A stretch of 64,000 bases of DNA, taken from the NCBI RefSeq assembly GCF_007954265.1, contig NZ_VOLS01000004.1, positions 45,326 to 109,325 on the forward strand, given 5' to 3'. Source of the DNA: Colwellia sp. C1TZA3 (GTDB lineage: Bacteria; Pseudomonadota; Gammaproteobacteria; Enterobacterales; Alteromonadaceae). Position 1 is the stretch's first letter. Every line of letters begins with the position of its first letter. Shown one piece after another: positions 45,045-53,187 of this stretch. The position numbers were made by a program, and so were the translations under genes. A model generated the notes under the pieces. The model had not been told where the DNA came from. It was given only the letters and a program-made list of their open reading frames with translations, and did no database searches.

Positions 45045-45611
45045 TACTACCAAAATAATGCAGATGAGTTCTTTAATGGAACCATCAACGTTGATATGAG
45101 CAACATCTATCAGCACTTTACTAAAGACTTACCCGTTAATGCTTTAATACTTGATGCTGGTTGTGGCTCAGGTCGTGACAGTAAAGCTTTTCTTGATATG
45201 GGTTATCAAGTTAAAGCCTTTGATGCTAGTTCTGAGATGGTAAAAAGAGCCAGTAAGTACACTGATTTAGACGTTAAACACGCTGTCTTTGATGATGTTA
45301 CCGCCACTGATAAATATGATGCTATTTGGTGCTGCGCTTCTCTGTTACACGTACCGGAAGATGATTTACCTAGTACTTTAGCAAAGTTAGTTGCTGCACT
45401 TAAGCCTAATGGCATATGGTACTTGTCGTTTAAGTATGGTGATACTCAACGAGCAAAAGGTGGGCGTTTATTTACTGATGTTAACGAAAAAAGATTGGCT
45501 GATTTGGTAAATGCTTTACCCCCTATTGAGGTAAAGTATAGTTGGGTCACTGAAGATAACCGCCCTGATAGAAATGAAAGATGGCTTAATGCTCTTTTAA
45601 TAAAAATTTAG
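45045..45611 (+). pseudogene. SAM-dependent methyltransferase, 5'-truncated
   Basis: The conserved family start (x-YYQNNADEFFNGTINVDM) begins exactly at the IS end at 45045 with no start codon. The next ATG is at 45096 and would give a 171-aa protein. That still carries motif I ILDAGCGSGRDSKAFL (about residues 18-33 from this Met), DVKHAVFDDV and LLHVPEDDLPSTLAKL. Class I small-molecule methyltransferases of this type act on diverse substrates. It may be inactive or made in truncated form from 45096, as the SAM-binding core is intact. Confidence 0.75.
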
Positions 45612-45634
45612 CGATAACTTAAATAGTTACCGCT
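45610..45634 (-). terminator. Hairpin between methyltransferase and OMP gene
   Basis: Stem agcgataact / agttaccgct with an taaat-type loop. On the minus strand it is followed by AAATTTTTATT, so it can end the outer-membrane gene transcript. On the plus strand there is no good T-run. It overlaps the methyltransferase stop. Confidence 0.5.
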
Positions 45635-45647
45635 AATATTCAATAGA

Positions 45648-46274
45648 TTAAAAGTTGTAGATAGCACCCACACTTAACACACCGACATCACTGCCATCAA
45701 TATCATACAATTCATACTCCCCACGGACAGAAAAGCTTTGAAAGTTATAAGACAGACCTAGTCCTACAAAAACATCAGTGCCGTCATTCGTTTCGCTTTC
45801 GTTTATTTCAAAGTCGATACCAGAGGCAGATGTTCTAACAGACGTATCAGCTTCCCACGCATTAGCTCCGGCCTTTGCATAGATTGTAAATTCTTCTGAC
45901 AGCGGGTAACCAGCAATAATACTTGCAGTAAATCCTGTTAACTCTGAAGTCATACCCACAGCTACATTAACACTAGATTGTGAATAATTATCTGTTACAG
46001 CTACTTGCCCAAAGTCAACATAAGAAACCTCTAAAGAAAAGTATTGATTAAAACTGTATCCTGCCAACATCTTAAGTGACACATCAGTATCATCATAATC
46101 TCCATTTGAGGATAAATCCAAATCCTCTGTATCAATATCAAAACTTGATTGCCCTAGAGATGCACCAACATAAAATCCATCAGACGAAGTGCCAGAGCTC
46201 TCATTTGCATATGTAACGTTAGAAAAAATTAAAGAGGAGGTTAGTATTACTGAGGTTATTAAATTGTTTTTCAT
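45648..46274 (-). CDS. Outer-membrane beta-barrel protein (OmpA/Ail-like)
   Basis: This 208-aa protein has a signal peptide (residues 1-23, ITSVILTSSLIFSNVTYA, cleavage after A23). A mature domain starts GFYVGASLGQSSFDI. It contains alternating beta strands with aromatic girdles (LKMLAGYSFNQYFSLEVSYV, about 67-86) and ends VLSVGAIYNF with a terminal Phe, as outer-membrane barrels do. The size suggests an eight-stranded barrel. Function is unknown (porin-like, adhesion or lipid-related). It stands alone with its own promoter region to the right, in a stretch of mobile debris. Confidence 0.8.
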   Translation of the reverse strand: MKNNLITSVILTSSLIFSNVTYANESSGTSSDGFYVGASLGQSSFDIDTEDLDLSSNGDYDDTDVSLKMLAGYSFNQYFSLEVSYVDFGQVAVTDNYSQSSVNVAVGMTSELTGFTASIIAGYPLSEEFTIYAKAGANAWEADTSVRTSASGIDFEINESETNDGTDVFVGLGLSYNFQSFSVRGEYELYDIDGSDVGVLSVGAIYNF

Positions 46275-46437
46275 GTTATGTCCTTTATAAAAATCAAGAG
46301 CATCTTGCTCTATTTAAGAAGTTTTTTTCGATTCTAATTATATAGAATATTCAAGTATGTAAACATAAGACATAAGATATAATATATGTAAGACAATCGC
46401 TATTTTGTATATGAAATAAATAATCTACCAAATTACA

Positions 46438-46580
46438 TCCCTTGAGCAATAACAAGATTTGCATCAGCCAATTCTGGTTTAACCATTAATGTAATGGTTA
46501 AACCTAGTCGATTAATTGTATCAGCTGAGATACATTCAAGCTCACCTGAAAACACTCTGTTAACTACTTTTGGATCATTG
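46438..46580 (-). pseudogene. Possible HTH/antitoxin C-terminal remnant
   Basis: The minus strand reads KHNDPKVVNRVFSGELECIS and continues DTINRLGLTITLMVKPELAD, ending at a stop near 46438. This resembles the second half of an XRE-type (HigA-like) antitoxin, where helix 3 is followed by a short strand. No start or first helices are visible, so it is a fragment at best. Confidence 0.35.
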
Positions 46581-46761
46581 TGCTTATACAAATTAAATTT
46601 GATACTGATTCAGTTGATTTAATTATGAGTAAAAATAGTGGGAAAAAATTATAATAATTGGAGACAGATTCAGTATTGGTGCTGTGCACCAATATAAGGT
46701 GGGCTACCCCCCTACCCCTTTATAATGGAATTTAATTACATTAACTTAAAGGATATAAATC

Positions 46762-46894
46762 ATGACTGATCTAATCATTTATGGCGTACTTGGCTTTATT
46801 TTTTCGTAAGCCTATCAGCACAGTGGCTGACGTAACTGACAACGTAGTCAAAGCTACTGGTGACTGGACTACAACACAACTTAAAGACAAGTAA
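46762..46894 (+). pseudogene. Small ORF with frameshift in a T6 run
   Basis: ATG at 46762 follows AAAGGATATAAATC, a good ribosome-binding site. The first frame is MTDLIIYGVLGFIFS then stop. Removing one T of the T6 run (46799-46804) would continue it as RKPISTVADVTDNVVKATGD and end at 46894, immediately before a strong terminator. The complete product would be about 43 aa with a short membrane-like start. I know no family. The good start and terminator argue that it was a real small gene. Confidence 0.45.
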
Positions 46895-46895
46895 C

Positions 46896-46930
46896 TAACT
46901 AAACCTTCTGGGGTTTAGTTCTTTTTTTAT
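46896..46930 (+). terminator. Rho-independent terminator
   Basis: Stem aactaaacc / ggtttagtt with ttctgg loop followed by ctttttttat. It ends the small 46762 transcript. Confidence 0.8.
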
Positions 46931-47182
46931 ACTAATACTACGTATTACCTACCTACCTACTCTATGGCTAGTTACACTAGCTATCTTCTTAATGGTGAAT
47001 ATTTAATATACCTCAGAGCTTTCTGTATGATAGCTGCAAAAAAGAGCAAGTATTAAAGAATTTAAAGAGCTTGTCACTTCTTTAAATTTATTTACAGCAA
47101 AGACAAATGACGGTCTTATTGACGTCTCAGAAAAATATAGGCATAAAAAGCCCTTGTAAAACATAGGCTTACTTATAAAATG

Positions 47183-47929
47183 TGGCGGTGAGATAGGGAT
47201 TTGAATTCTACTCGCAAGATTGGCGCTATAAACCCTATCTTATGTAATGTGCTAAATTTTAGGCGAAAAAAAACCGCTTATCTTTCGATTAGCGGTTTTC
47301 TATAGTTTGGCGGTGAGATAGAGATTTGAACCCTACTCGCAGGATTGGCGCTATAAACCCTGCCTTATGTCATCCACTAAATTTTAGGCGAAAAAAACTG
47401 CTTATCTTTCGATTAGCGGTTTCTCGTTTTTTGGCGGTGAGATAGGGATTTGAACCCTACTCGAAGCATCGGCGCTATAAACCCTGCTTTGCTGTAACAC
47501 GCTAAATTTTAGGCGAAAAAAAACCGCTTATCTTTCAATTAGCGGTTTTTATAGTTTGGCGGTGAGATAGAGATTTGAACCCTACTCGCAGGATTGGCGC
47601 TATAAACCCTATCTTATGTCATCCACTAAATTTTAGGCAAAAAAAACCGCTAATCTTTCGATTAGCGGTTTTTTATAGTTTGGCGGTGAGATAGAGATTT
47701 GAACCCTACTCGAAGCATCGGCGCTATAAACCCTGCTTTGCTGTAACACGCTAAATTTTAGGCGAAAAAAAACCGCTTATCTTTCAATTAGCGGTTTTTT
47801 ATAGTTTGGCGGTGAAACAGGGATTTGAACCCTACTCGAAGCATCGGCGCTATAAACCCTTTGTTGTGGCACACTAAATTTTAGGCGAAAAAAAACCGCT
47901 TATCTTTCGATTAGCGGTTTTTTATAGTT
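47183..47929 (-). repeat. Tandem array of six tRNA-Ser 3'-end/terminator units
   Basis: Six units start at about 47183, 47308, 47432, 47557, 47681 and 47807, with a period of 123-126 bp, and lead up to the real tRNA-Ser at 47930. On the minus strand each unit is a truncated tRNA (part of the variable arm gggtttatagcgcc, the T-arm gggttcaaatc and acceptor end tctcaccgcca) followed by a terminator hairpin (accgctaatcgaaagataagcggt and variants) and a spacer ttcgcctaaaatttag. Two spacer subtypes alternate: cgcaggattggcgc (units 2, 4) and cgaagcatcggcgc (units 3, 5, 6). Units 2-3 and 4-5 thus look like a duplicated dimer. None is a complete tRNA. Confidence 0.9.
47887..47924 (-). terminator. Terminator of tRNA-Ser
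   Basis: On the minus strand aaccgctaatcgaaagataagcggtt followed by TTTTTT lies six bases after the tRNA CCA end. It is the first of seven similar hairpins. Stem and loop variants in the array keep pairing, which suggests they still function or are young copies. Confidence 0.85.
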
Positions 47930-48020
47930 TGGCGGTGAGATAGGGATTTGAACCCTAGAAGGGCTATAAACCCTTGCTGGTTTTCAAGACCAGTGCTTTC
48001 GACCACTCAGCCATCTCACC
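47930..48020 (-). tRNA. tRNA-Ser (anticodon UGA)
   Basis: The 91-base gene is on the minus strand with encoded CCA. Acceptor GGTGAGA pairs with TCTCACC, discriminator G. The anticodon stem is CTGGT/ACCAG with loop CTTGAAA, so the anticodon is TGA (reads UCA). It has the long variable arm GCAAGGGTTTATAGCCCTT of class II tRNAs and T-arm AGGGTTCAAATCCCT. It is the only complete copy in the array. Confidence 0.95.
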
Positions 48021-48181
48021 AATGTCCGAAAGCATTACTGCTTGAGAACGAGACGCATAGTAAAGGCTCGAAATTCTCTTGTAAAGGATTTATTATATAA
48101 AACAGTTTGTTTGCTAAAAAAAACAACAATTTGTCATTTATTTAAGCAGATTAAGTTAATTTTAATGTTTAAGGAGAGCTT

Positions 48182-48778
48182 ATGGGTGAAGAAAACCTTT
48201 GTCGATGTCCTTGGTTAGATACCACAAAACCTGATTATGTTGCTTATCATGATGATGAATGGGGTGTACCTGTTGTTGATGATCGAAAATTATTTGAATA
48301 TTTAATGCTTGAATCAGCACAGGCAGGTTTAAGTTGGTATACAATTTTAAAACGCCGTGAGGGTTACCGTGCCGCATTCGCTAACTTTGACGTTAACCTT
48401 GTTGCGCTATTCACCGATGATAAAGTTGAAGAACTCGTACTTAACTGCGCTATTATTCGCCACAGAGGTAAAATTAATGCTGTAATTAATAATGCTAAAA
48501 TATTTATAAAAATTCAAAAAGAATTTGGCAGCTTTAGCCATTATATGTGGGGTTTTGTTGGCCATAAAACTATTGTCAATAATTGGACTACACTAGACGA
48601 CTATCCTGCCACCACTAAAGAATCTGATGCTTGGAGCAAAGACTTAAAAAAACGGGGCTTTAAGTTTGTTGGTTCAACTATTTGTTATGCGCATATGCAG
48701 GCTTGTGGCATGGTTAACGATCATGGTGGTGACTGTTACAAACGCTCACAAATTATTGCAAAATTTCAGCAAGGTTAA
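48182..48778 (+). CDS. tag: DNA-3-methyladenine glycosylase I
   Basis: This 198-aa protein matches Tag along its length: CRCPWLDTTKPDYVAYHDDEWGVP (summarised, residues 7-30), LMLESAQAGLSWYTILKRRE, and the C-terminal YAHMQACGMVNDH...C. The two Cys and two His of the Tag zinc snap (Cys and His near the N-terminus, His and Cys near 175-180) are in place. It removes 3-methyladenine from alkylated DNA. The start ATG follows AAGGAGAGCTT, a strong ribosome-binding site. It is a single gene. Confidence 0.93.
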   Translation: MGEENLCRCPWLDTTKPDYVAYHDDEWGVPVVDDRKLFEYLMLESAQAGLSWYTILKRREGYRAAFANFDVNLVALFTDDKVEELVLNCAIIRHRGKINAVINNAKIFIKIQKEFGSFSHYMWGFVGHKTIVNNWTTLDDYPATTKESDAWSKDLKKRGFKFVGSTICYAHMQACGMVNDHGGDCYKRSQIIAKFQQG

Positions 48779-48940
48779 AGATAGTATTTAAAAATACACC
48801 GTGCCATAATATGTCAATGTGGTTTATAATTAATTATCACTGTAGTGATAAAGTAAAGGTTAAATATTTGATTTACCCTTGAACTATTTAACAATAGCCC
48901 ATATCTAAAAAATAGAATTGGCATACTTAGAGGAAATATT

Positions 48941-49606
48941 ATGCAATCAAATATTAGTGTAAATGCTAATAAAAGCTCAGCAGTTGAAATTAACAAGGTA
49001 TTGAAAAACACCTATATGTTACTTTCGATGACTTTGGCGTTTAGTGCCGTCACTGCTGCTGTTTCTATGGCGATGGGCTTGTCTCACATGGCTGGCCTAG
49101 TAATGATCTTAGTTTCATTTGGTTTATTATTTGTTGTTAATAAAAACGCGGATAAAGCGAGTGGTATTTTTTGGATTTTTGTTTTCACCGGTTTAATGGG
49201 TGCATCTTTAGGCCCAATGCTTAACTATTATGCGGCAATGCCCAACGGCGCTTCATTAATTATGCAAGCATTAGGTGGCACGGCATTAATTTTCTTTGCA
49301 CTTTCTGGCTACGCGTTAACCAGCAAAAAAGACTTCTCCTTTATGGGTGGTTTTTTAATGGTGGGTTTAATCGTTGCGGTCATTGCAATGGTAGCAAATA
49401 TATTTTTCCAAATTCCTGCGCTGTCGTTAGCTATTAGTGCTGCAATTATTATGATCATGTCTGGTTTGATCTTATATGATACAAGCCGTATTATTCACGG
49501 TGGTGAAACAAACTATATTCGTGCAACTGTTTCGCTATACTTGAATATTTATAATATTTTCGTACACCTATTAAGCCTTTTAGGGGTTTTAGGTAACGAT
49601 GACTAA
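48941..49606 (+). CDS. Bax inhibitor-1/YccA family membrane protein
   Basis: This 221-aa protein has seven predicted membrane helices after a short polar N-terminus. Family features include LKNTYMLLSMTLAFSAVTAA, GLMGASLGPMLNYY and the C-terminal LYDTSRIIHGGETNYIRATV (the D-T-x-x-I motif), then LYLNIYNIFVHLLSLLG. Members modulate ion or protein homeostasis in the inner membrane; YccA interacts with FtsH. The ATG follows AGAGGAAAT. A terminator at 49668 closes the transcript. Confidence 0.9.
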   Translation: MQSNISVNANKSSAVEINKVLKNTYMLLSMTLAFSAVTAAVSMAMGLSHMAGLVMILVSFGLLFVVNKNADKASGIFWIFVFTGLMGASLGPMLNYYAAMPNGASLIMQALGGTALIFFALSGYALTSKKDFSFMGGFLMVGLIVAVIAMVANIFFQIPALSLAISAAIIMIMSGLILYDTSRIIHGGETNYIRATVSLYLNIYNIFVHLLSLLGVLGNDD

Positions 49607-49667
49607 TTCGCAGTCAAAAATTATTAACTGTGATTAATCATTGTTTATACTCTACGTATAAATTATA

Positions 49668-49694
49668 AAGCCTCAATATTGAGGCTTTTTTATT
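49668..49694 (+). terminator. Rho-independent terminator
   Basis: Stem aaagcctcaa / ttgaggcttt with T-run, directly after the Bax inhibitor-1 family gene. Confidence 0.85.
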
Positions 49695-49735
49695 AGCGGT
49701 GTTTAAATAACGTTAATTAAGGCGATAAGCAAAAT

Positions 49736-50113
49736 ATGCAAAATACATTGGCTGTAGTGGTGACTACCCCGCCCAACAGTAACTTAACAACAACGGCAAT
49801 TAATATTGTAAGAGCGGCGCTTGATAGTAGTGTTAGCATTATTGGTGTCTTCTTTTATCAAGACGGTGTGTTAAATGCTGCTAAACAGCTATTAATACCC
49901 AGTGATGAATTTCAAACCTTAACACAATGGCAACAGCTTAATAGCGAATACAATGTGCCGTTATATTTATGTATTACTGCCGCCGAAAAAAGAGGCTTAA
50001 GTGACGAACTCAATAACCATGAAAGCTCAAATATAGACTCAGCATTTACCGTTTCAGGTTTAGGTGAGTTAGTTGAGTTAACAAGTAAAGCTGAACGTGT
50101 GGTGCAATTATAA
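49736..50113 (+). CDS. tusD: Sulfurtransferase TusD
   Basis: This 125-aa DsrE-family protein is the first of the tusDCBE cluster. It has the TusD strand pattern and the conserved catalytic Cys in NVPLYLCITAAEKRG (Cys about residue 78), ending FTVSGLGELVELTSKAERVV. TusD accepts persulfide sulfur from TusA and passes it to TusE for 2-thiolation of tRNA wobble uridine (mnm5s2U) by MnmA. It overlaps tusC by one base at the stop/start (TAATG). Confidence 0.93.
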   Translation: MQNTLAVVVTTPPNSNLTTTAINIVRAALDSSVSIIGVFFYQDGVLNAAKQLLIPSDEFQTLTQWQQLNSEYNVPLYLCITAAEKRGLSDELNNHESSNIDSAFTVSGLGELVELTSKAERVVQL

Positions 50114-50490
50114 TGTCAGAAAATAAACAGCCTGATAAAACTATCGCCATTATAAATACCCATGCGCCTTTTTCAAATGCCGCCGGTAAAGAGGCACTAG
50201 ACGCCGCGTTAATATTTGGCTCTTACGAGCAAGCAACCTCACTGTTCTTTCTAGGTGATGGGGTATTTCAACTGATCGGGGATCAAAATGCCTCAGCGAT
50301 TGAGATTAAAGATTACCTAAAAACATTTTCTGCACTTGAATTTTACGATATTGAAAATATTTATGTTTGCCAACAGTCGTTAACTGAGCGCAGCTTAACC
50401 GCACATTTTCATATCAATAATGTACAAGTATTATCAAAGCAAGCGTTTAGTCAACGCTTACACCAGCACAACGTGATTTATAGGTTTTAA
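50113..50490 (+). CDS. tusC: Sulfurtransferase complex subunit TusC
   Basis: This 125-aa DsrF-like protein has the family N-terminus TIAIINTHAPFSNAAGKEALDAAL and FFLGDGVFQLI. TusC has no catalytic Cys of its own and is a structural member of the TusBCD heterohexamer. It starts in TAATG overlap with tusD and ends just before tusB. Confidence 0.92.
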   Translation: MSENKQPDKTIAIINTHAPFSNAAGKEALDAALIFGSYEQATSLFFLGDGVFQLIGDQNASAIEIKDYLKTFSALEFYDIENIYVCQQSLTERSLTAHFHINNVQVLSKQAFSQRLHQHNVIYRF

Positions 50491-50491
50491 C

Positions 50492-50788
50492 ATGGCGATG
50501 CTACACATTATTCGAAATTCAGGCTTTACTAGCAGTGCATTAACACAATGCCTTGATATGATTTTGCCACAAGACAGTATAGTATTAATCGATGACGGTT
50601 GTTATAACTTGAATCATACCTTGTTGCTTAAAACGCTAACAGAGCAGCGAGACATAACAGTTTACTTTATTAGCTTACATGCCGATGCCCGCGCACAACG
50701 CACTACTAATAGCTTATTTATTGCAACCACCTTAACAGAAGTAGTCGCGCTACTTTTTAAACACAACAATTCAATTACTTGGTCATGA
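50492..50788 (+). CDS. tusB: Sulfurtransferase complex subunit TusB
   Basis: This 98-aa DsrH-like protein has the TusB start [20 protein letters not shown] and [11 protein letters not shown]. It is the small subunit of TusBCD. The stop overlaps the tusE ATG (ATGA). Confidence 0.9.
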   Translation: MAMLHIIRNSGFTSSALTQCLDMILPQDSIVLIDDGCYNLNHTLLLKTLTEQRDITVYFISLHADARAQRTTNSLFIATTLTEVVALLFKHNNSITWS

Positions 50789-51117
50789 CAATAACATATA
50801 ACAACAAAAGCTTAGCCACCGATAAATTAGGCTATTTGCTCGACTTTAAGCAATGGAACGAAGACGTTGCCGTGTTACTGGCAGAAAGTGATGACATTGA
50901 GCTGCTAGAAGCCCATTGGGAAGTTATTCGCTTTGTTAGGCAGTTTTACCTAACTTACAATACCTCACCTGCTATTCGCGCCTTAACTAAAGCAATGAAA
51001 GCAGAGTTTGGCGAAGAGAAGGCCAGCAGTCGTTACCTATATCGCTTGTTTAAAGAAGGCCCTGCTAAACAAGCCACTAAGTATGCCGGTTTACCCAAAC
51101 CGGCTAGGTGTATTTAA
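50785..51117 (+). CDS. tusE: Sulfur carrier TusE (DsrC family)
   Basis: The frame can be extended two codons to a TTG at 50779, but the ATG at 50785 overlaps the tusB stop and gives the normal start ([20 protein letters not shown]). The 110-aa protein ends PKPARCI, with the DsrC/TusE penultimate Cys that carries sulfur from TusBCD to MnmA. It also has [14 protein letters not shown], a core family motif. Confidence 0.93.
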   Translation: MTITYNNKSLATDKLGYLLDFKQWNEDVAVLLAESDDIELLEAHWEVIRFVRQFYLTYNTSPAIRALTKAMKAEFGEEKASSRYLYRLFKEGPAKQATKYAGLPKPARCI

Positions 51118-51261
51118 CTGCTCTTATTTGATCAACGAACTTAAAAAGCTGACATAGTATATTAAAGCAAGCTGACTAATCATCGGTTGGTTTTTAATGG
51201 TTAAAATAAATAACTACGGCGTTACAAAATTTAATAACTCGTTGTGCTAATTATTAAATAA

Positions 51262-51418
51262 TACCAATCCCATTAAGTTATTGCTCACTTGTACTAGTTA
51301 AAATAGCTCAAGGCTGTGTTGCTCTCAATCCCAATAGCCAGCTATTGCTCAATCGAGCGCCTTACCTTGAGTCATTTTTCCTGCGCACAACAAGATCACA
51401 AACTTAATGGAACTGGTA
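51262..51418 (-). mobile_element. 157-bp MITE, copy 2
   Basis: Same element as 44193-44349, in opposite orientation. It has the same inverted terminal repeats (taccaatcccattaagtt on the left) and is flanked by a TAA target duplication. The two copies differ at two of 157 positions, so at least one moved recently. Confidence 0.92.
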
Positions 51419-51490
51419 TAACGCAGTAGTAGGTTGTTTTAACCAGTAAAAATGATCAGATAATGAGTGAAATTGGTATTAATCTTTATT

Positions 51491-51530
51491 GGCAAAAAAA
51501 AGCGCTTACCTACAAGGTAAACGCTTATTC
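51491..51530 (-). terminator. Rho-independent terminator of the gapB-like gene
   Basis: On the minus strand aagcgtttacctt / ggtaagcgctt followed by TTTTTTT. Confidence 0.8.
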
Positions 51531-51577
51531 AAATAGACTAAATCGGTACTGTGCTAACTATGCCTAACTATGCCTAG

Positions 51578-53026
51578 TTATGTTAATGGCAGTGTTGGTA
51601 CATCAATACCTGACATTGCTAACATCACACGCACTACCTGACAACTATAACCAAACTCATTGTCGTACCATACGTAGAGTACAGCGCGATCACCATCAAC
51701 AATTGTTGCTTGTGAATCAACAACACCCGCGTAACGTGAGCCGACTAAATCAGTAGAGACAATTTCAGTAGAAGCGGTGTAATCAACTTGATTTTGCAAT
51801 TTAGAATTTAAAGAGATGTTACGTAAATAATCATTTAATTCGGCTTTGCTGGTTTCTTTTTTCATGTTCAAGTTCATAATAGCCATTGAAACGTTTGGCG
51901 TAGGAACGCGAATGGCATTACCGGTTAACAAACCTTTTAATTCAGGCAGTGCTTTTGCTACTGCTTTAGCTGCACCCGTGGTACTGATCACCATATTCAA
52001 TGGCGCACTTCGGCCACGACGTGGCGCAGGATGGTAGTTGTCAATTAGGTTTTGATCATTGGTATATGAATGCACTGTCTCAACATGACCGTTGCGGATA
52101 CCAAACTCATCATTGAGTGCTTTAAGTACCGGTGTGATCGCGTTAGTTGTACAACTTGCTGCAGAAATAATGGTGTCTTCTGCTAAAATCATATCTTCGT
52201 TTACGCCGTATACGATGTTTTTAATATCGCCTTTAGCAGGCGCTGTTAGTAAAACTTTAGCAACACCTTTTGACTGTAAATGCTGACCTAAACCCTCTTC
52301 ATCACTCCAAATACCCGTGTTATCAACCACTAAAGCATTGTTGATACCGTAAGAGGTGTAATCAATTTCTGCTGGCGATTTAGAGTAAATAATTTGAATA
52401 AAAGCACCGTTCGCTTTAATAACGTTATTTTCTTTATCAATGGTGATGCTACCGTTAAAGGCGCCATGCACTGAATCACGACGCAATAAACTCGCACGTT
52501 TCTCTAAGTCATCTTCTTTACCAGGGCGAATAACAATGGCGCGTAACTTAAGCTTAGCATTAGGTCCGGCACGTTCAATTAATAAACGCGCTAACAAACG
52601 ACCAATACGGCCAAAACCGTAAAGTACAACGTCTTTAGATTCTTGTAAGTCGGTATCTTTAGTAATGGTAGCTAATTCTTTTTCTAAAAATTGTTCAATT
52701 GATAAACCATTCGCTTCACCTTTAAACAAATAACGGTAAGCTAATTTACCTACGTCGATCCGCGCAGGTGCTAATGACATACTAGCTAAAGCTTGAATAA
52801 AGGGGAAACTTTCACGTAAACGCAATTTATTTTCTTCGTGTAAGGCCACTGATTTATGTGCTTTAATAATGTCGATAGCAGAGGCGTTAACTAGTGGGCG
52901 ACCATAAATAGAAATTTCGATACCGTCATTTCTAAATAATTGTCCGATGATTGGCTGCATATTTTCAGCGAATGTTTGACGTTCCTGCCAACTAGTTAGA
53001 TATTGTTCCTCAAGAAGAGAAGTCAT
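51578..53026 (-). CDS. GapB-like glyceraldehyde-3-phosphate dehydrogenase, long form
   Basis: This 482-aa member of the GAPDH family is of the type seen in marine gammaproteobacteria with a helical N-terminal extension (about residues 1-125). The NAD(P) Rossmann domain starts VVLYGFGRIGRLLARLL. The catalytic Cys lies in ISAASCTTNAITPVL (about 290-304). ASTEIVSTDLVGSRYAG and WYDNEFGYSCQVV are C-terminal landmarks. It is probably the gluconeogenic or NADPH-linked partner of GapA; that is an inference from other genera. The gene is single and on the minus strand, with the terminator listed at 51491-51530. Confidence 0.88.
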   Translation of the reverse strand: MTSLLEEQYLTSWQERQTFAENMQPIIGQLFRNDGIEISIYGRPLVNASAIDIIKAHKSVALHEENKLRLRESFPFIQALASMSLAPARIDVGKLAYRYLFKGEANGLSIEQFLEKELATITKDTDLQESKDVVLYGFGRIGRLLARLLIERAGPNAKLKLRAIVIRPGKEDDLEKRASLLRRDSVHGAFNGSITIDKENNVIKANGAFIQIIYSKSPAEIDYTSYGINNALVVDNTGIWSDEEGLGQHLQSKGVAKVLLTAPAKGDIKNIVYGVNEDMILAEDTIISAASCTTNAITPVLKALNDEFGIRNGHVETVHSYTNDQNLIDNYHPAPRRGRSAPLNMVISTTGAAKAVAKALPELKGLLTGNAIRVPTPNVSMAIMNLNMKKETSKAELNDYLRNISLNSKLQNQVDYTASTEIVSTDLVGSRYAGVVDSQATIVDGDRAVLYVWYDNEFGYSCQVVRVMLAMSGIDVPTLPLT

Positions 53027-53187
53027 TGCGTAAACCTTTTTATGTCAGTCAATTGAGTGATGGGTTATTATTTATGTAAAGAGGTAATTAGCAATAACTA
53101 ATTACTGAATGCGGCGCATATTGTAATCCAACATGAATTATTTCGCCACCAGTTACAAATATTTTTCTGGGATAAATAGAGAAAAAG

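Larger units (their letters stand above)
46275..47182. other. Debris region between OMP gene and tRNA-Ser array
   Basis: This 908-bp stretch has no intact gene. It contains a possible XRE-antitoxin remnant (46438-46580), a hairpin attggtgctgtgcaccaat near 46674, a frameshifted small ORF with its own terminator (46762-46930) and a short open frame at about 47040-47158 (RASIKEFKELVTSLNLFTAK) without a start. The mix fits decayed genomic-island cargo. Confidence 0.5.
51118..51577. other. Intergenic spacer with MITE and terminator
   Basis: 460 bp between tusE and the convergent gapB-like gene. It holds MITE copy 2 (51262-51418) and the gapB-like terminator (51491-51530). No other gene is seen. 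Confidence 0.6.

Noticed and set aside
47183..47929. CRISPR array
   Set aside because: Units are about 125 bp with near-identical spacers and tRNA-derived content; no cas genes are present.
47183..47929. Six additional tRNA-Ser genes
   Set aside because: They lack the 5' acceptor strand, D-arm and anticodon arm; only the 3' portion is present.
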